This document shows, piece by piece, positions 62,071-64,000 of a stretch of 64,000 nt of DNA. This DNA comes from Firm-13 sp037143795 (GTDB lineage Bacteria > Bacillota > Clostridia > Saccharofermentanales > Saccharofermentanaceae): contig JBAWXZ010000003.1 of assembly GCA_037143795.1 (NCBI GenBank), forward strand, positions 223,486-287,485, written 5' to 3'. The notes beneath the pieces were generated by a model. It had not been told where the DNA came from and did not search any database. It was given only the letters and a program-made list of their open reading frames with translations. Position 1 is the first letter of the stretch; each line of letters begins with the position of its first letter. The position numbers and the translations under genes were made by a program.

Positions 62071-62943
62071 ATGAAAATCATTGATTGCCTGAACAGTAAG
62101 CCGGTTACCCTTTCATTTGAAGTTTTTCCGCCAAAAACAGATGACGGTTATGAAAGTGTAGCCCAGGCCGTGACGGCGCTGTCTGCTCTCGCTCCCGATT
62201 ATATATCCGTTACGTACGGAGCCGGCGGGGGTACCTCACAAAACACAGTCCGGATAGCATCTGAAATTGAAGGCAGGCTTGGAACAACTGCTTTGCCGCA
62301 TTTAAGCTGCGTTTCTTCTTCGAGGCAGGAAGTGGCATATCTTCTCGATCAGATGGAGAAAAATGGTCTTAATAATGTTCTGGCACTGCGCGGTGACCGT
62401 CCTCCTGTAATGACGGACGCTGCTTCCCCCTTATATGATTATCAATATGCATTCCAGCTCGTCGAAGACATTAAGGCAAGAGGGAATTTCTGCATCGGCG
62501 CGGCCTGTTATCCGGAGGGGCATGTGGAGTCTGAAAACAAGGCTATGGATCTGTTGTATTTAAAGGAGAAAGTTGACCGCGGAGTTGATTTTCTTGTCAC
62601 ACAGATGTTTTTTGATAATAACGTACTTTACAGTTTTCTGTATCAGGCATATCGCAAGAATATCCAGGTGCCGGTCGTTGCGGGCGTGATGCCTGTTACG
62701 GCTGCCAAACAGATTCAACGGATCTGCCAATTATCCGGTGCATCCCTGACGCCCCGGTTCAAGGTTATCCTTGATAAATGGGGACATGATCCGGAGTCGA
62801 TGAAACAGGCCGGCATAATATATGCAACAGAACAGATTATAGACCTCGTGGCAAACGGAGTGAGGGGTATTCATATATATACAATGAATAAGCCGGATGT
62901 TGCAAAGAAGATTCAGGAGAATCTTGGAAGCCTGCTATCCTGA
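62071..62943 (+). CDS. metF: Methylenetetrahydrofolate reductase
   Basis: 290 residues. LSFEVFPPKTDDGYES (catalytic Glu), DYISVTYGAGGG, the FAD-binding NVLALRGDRPP and FLVTQMFFDNNVLYSF mark the MetF TIM barrel. It reduces 5,10-methylene- to 5-methyl-tetrahydrofolate for methionine synthesis. AGGAG precedes ATG 62071. It stands alone. Confidence 0.93.
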   Translation: MKIIDCLNSKPVTLSFEVFPPKTDDGYESVAQAVTALSALAPDYISVTYGAGGGTSQNTVRIASEIEGRLGTTALPHLSCVSSSRQEVAYLLDQMEKNGLNNVLALRGDRPPVMTDAASPLYDYQYAFQLVEDIKARGNFCIGAACYPEGHVESENKAMDLLYLKEKVDRGVDFLVTQMFFDNNVLYSFLYQAYRKNIQVPVVAGVMPVTAAKQIQRICQLSGASLTPRFKVILDKWGHDPESMKQAGIIYATEQIIDLVANGVRGIHIYTMNKPDVAKKIQENLGSLLS

Positions 62944-63066
62944 AATACCATATTGAACAGTTTGAATAGGAATATATAGGCGGTATATTTTGGATGAGTA
63001 AAAATTCATCGAAATAGGCCGCTTTCTATTTGTCTGCCAATTTGCCAATATAACACAATTGATCAT

Positions 63067-63101
63067 AAAAGAAGCGCTTGAAAAAGGCGCTTCTTTTATT
63101 T
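63067..63101 (+). terminator. Terminator downstream of metF
   Basis: AAAAGAAGCGC pairs perfectly with GCGCTTCTTTT around a nine-base loop, with a following T-rich tail. Confidence 0.85.
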
Positions 63102-63484
63102 TTTGTCCTGACGTCAACAAATGTTGCCTCTTTGGGCGAAAAACGTCGAAAAGTACATATTTAGACACAATGTCCTTGGTTTTGAATGCCGGGAAAAGAA
63201 AAAACGGTATGCTTCGCAAGCCCCCATACATACACACTATACCAAAAAGGCGAAAAAATGGAGAAAACGCATCAATCTTCACATTTATGACACAGTTCAT
63301 TTACCAATTGTGACAAGAATGTGGAGAAAATGGGTGGTATTATGTAGACACAAGTAAAAGAGATCTTCACACATTGAAAAACACAATGATTTCAGACAAA
63401 AAGCGGCGTTAAACATTTCGTTGAAAAACAAATAAGTCCGGAATGTGAAGACCGAAACACAAAAGTTCAAAAGAGGGTGCCAAA
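63102..63484. other. A/T-rich upstream region
   Basis: About 380 bases without a convincing gene. Two frames near 63059-63357 start in or before the terminator and lack ribosome sites. It should hold the promoter of the Thr/Ala-rich protein. Confidence 0.4.
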
Positions 63485-64000
63485 ATGAAATTACACGTTT
63501 TCCTTGCTATATGCTCACAGAATAAAGCGGCCGCGATATCCCTGGCAGTTTTGGTTTCATCTGTTATCGGAGGCGGCTATTATGCCAGCACCCCAAACGG
63601 ACAAAATGCAATCCGTCAGATCGTTGAGACTTTACCCCAGACAGCAGCACAAGCCCCTGTACAGGAACCGGTAATGACATTGGCATCTGGTGTCGCAGCA
63701 GAAGCTAAAATCGTGATTGCCAGAGAGACAGCCGCTCCATTGGCAGCAGAGCAGAAAACGCAGTACATACCCGAGCGCTTTATAAAAATTTATAATATGT
63801 ATCCATCTATATTTATCAAGGAAGATGGAACACTGGTATTTGGAACAGAAAATATAGTCGTTCCGGCAACAGAAACAACGGTACCGACAACAGCACAGAC
63901 AGCAGCGCCGACAACATCACAGACAGCAGCGCAGACAGCAGCACCGACAGCAGCTCAGACAGCAGCTCCGACAACAACACAGAAGACAACACAGAAGACA
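63485..64000 (+). CDS. Secreted Thr/Ala-rich repeat protein (3' partial)
   Basis: The frame is open to the window end (172 residues seen). GAGGGTG precedes ATG 63485. The N-terminus has a hydrophobic signal or anchor helix (about 17-36, AAAISLAVLVSSVIGGGYYA). A short ordered part follows (YIPERFIKIYNMYPSIFIKEDGTLVFG), and from about residue 130 the sequence is a low-complexity string of PTTAQTAAPTT-like units. It looks like a surface-stalk linker; the functional domain is beyond the window. Confidence 0.75.
   Translation, partial: MKLHVFLAICSQNKAAAISLAVLVSSVIGGGYYASTPNGQNAIRQIVETLPQTAAQAPVQEPVMTLASGVAAEAKIVIARETAAPLAAEQKTQYIPERFIKIYNMYPSIFIKEDGTLVFGTENIVVPATETTVPTTAQTAAPTTSQTAAQTAAPTAAQTAAPTTTQKTTQKT
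63880..64000 (+). repeat. Degenerate short tandem repeat in coding sequence
   Basis: Units of the form CCGACAACAGCACAGACAGCAG recur with variation up to the window edge and encode the PTTAQTA-like string. Copy number may vary between strains. Confidence 0.7.

Noticed and set aside
63059..63357. Two overlapping frames rich in Lys and Arg
   Set aside because: They begin in or next to a terminator in A/T-rich DNA without ribosome sites.

Overview
The window reads as chromosome of a mid-GC Gram-positive Clostridia-type Bacillota. The grounds are strong AGGAGG ribosome sites, TTG and GTG starts, many lipoproteins with Ala/Thr-rich linkers, a variant sortase signal, Bacillus-type LexA and CtsR operators, a KimA-type transporter, clostridial-style carboxyspermidine polyamine genes and bacterial serpins. 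No rRNA, tRNA, CRISPR array, phage module or transposase was seen. The species cannot be named from the sequence.

Layout. 1-2.6 kb: end of a GatZ/KbaZ-like gene, a carboxymuconolactone-decarboxylase-like gene and a zinc-ribbon membrane protein. 2.8-8.7 kb: a complete minus-strand oligopeptide ABC importer (oppBCDF, then oppA behind its own hairpin). 9.2-14.4 kb: envelope and stress genes (YggT, a DUF3494 ice-binding-like surface protein, a GlsB/YeaQ protein) and a KimA-like K+ importer. 14.4-17.9 kb: cyclic-di-GMP genes, one split by a frameshift. 18.1-24.3 kb: a glycosyltransferase, a solitary reverse transcriptase behind a folded leader and overlapping a pirin gene, then carboxyspermidine dehydrogenase and decarboxylase. 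25-30.2 kb: a GH3 glucosidase lipoprotein, an unfamiliar TPR-like protein, a decayed PAS-GGDEF gene and an AEC transporter. 30.3-30.6 kb: a gene-free unit with consensus promoter and terminator, probably an unrecognised RNA. 30.7-32.2 kb: an hpt-like gene with an altered catalytic residue beside a kinase-like/nuclease-like fusion.

32.5-45.7 kb: a lipoprotein, a tiny membrane protein behind two LexA-type boxes, ABC-2 exporters, an AAA/DUF4143 ATPase, a PadR/HAAS pair, a GGDEF protein, a coupled XRE-cupin/acyl-CoA-synthetase pair, duplicated aldo-keto reductases and a HAD phosphatase. 45.7-49.1 kb: two tandem serpin lipoprotein genes embedded in copies of an 85-bp palindromic repeat. 49.3-59.9 kb: LUD protein, a PF06182-type ABC exporter, a GntR-controlled YtrB-like ABC unit and a MacAB-like efflux operon. 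59.9-64 kb: CCA-adding enzyme, Hsp20 with a CtsR box, MetF, and the start of a Thr/Ala-rich repeat protein running off the window.

The best candidates for something undescribed are the reverse transcriptase with its structured leader (19.5-20.95 kb), the orphan RNA unit (30.3-30.6 kb), the LexA-box small membrane protein (33.3-33.6 kb) and the serpin/palindrome locus (45.7-49.1 kb). All functions are inferred from reading the sequence; no database search was run.
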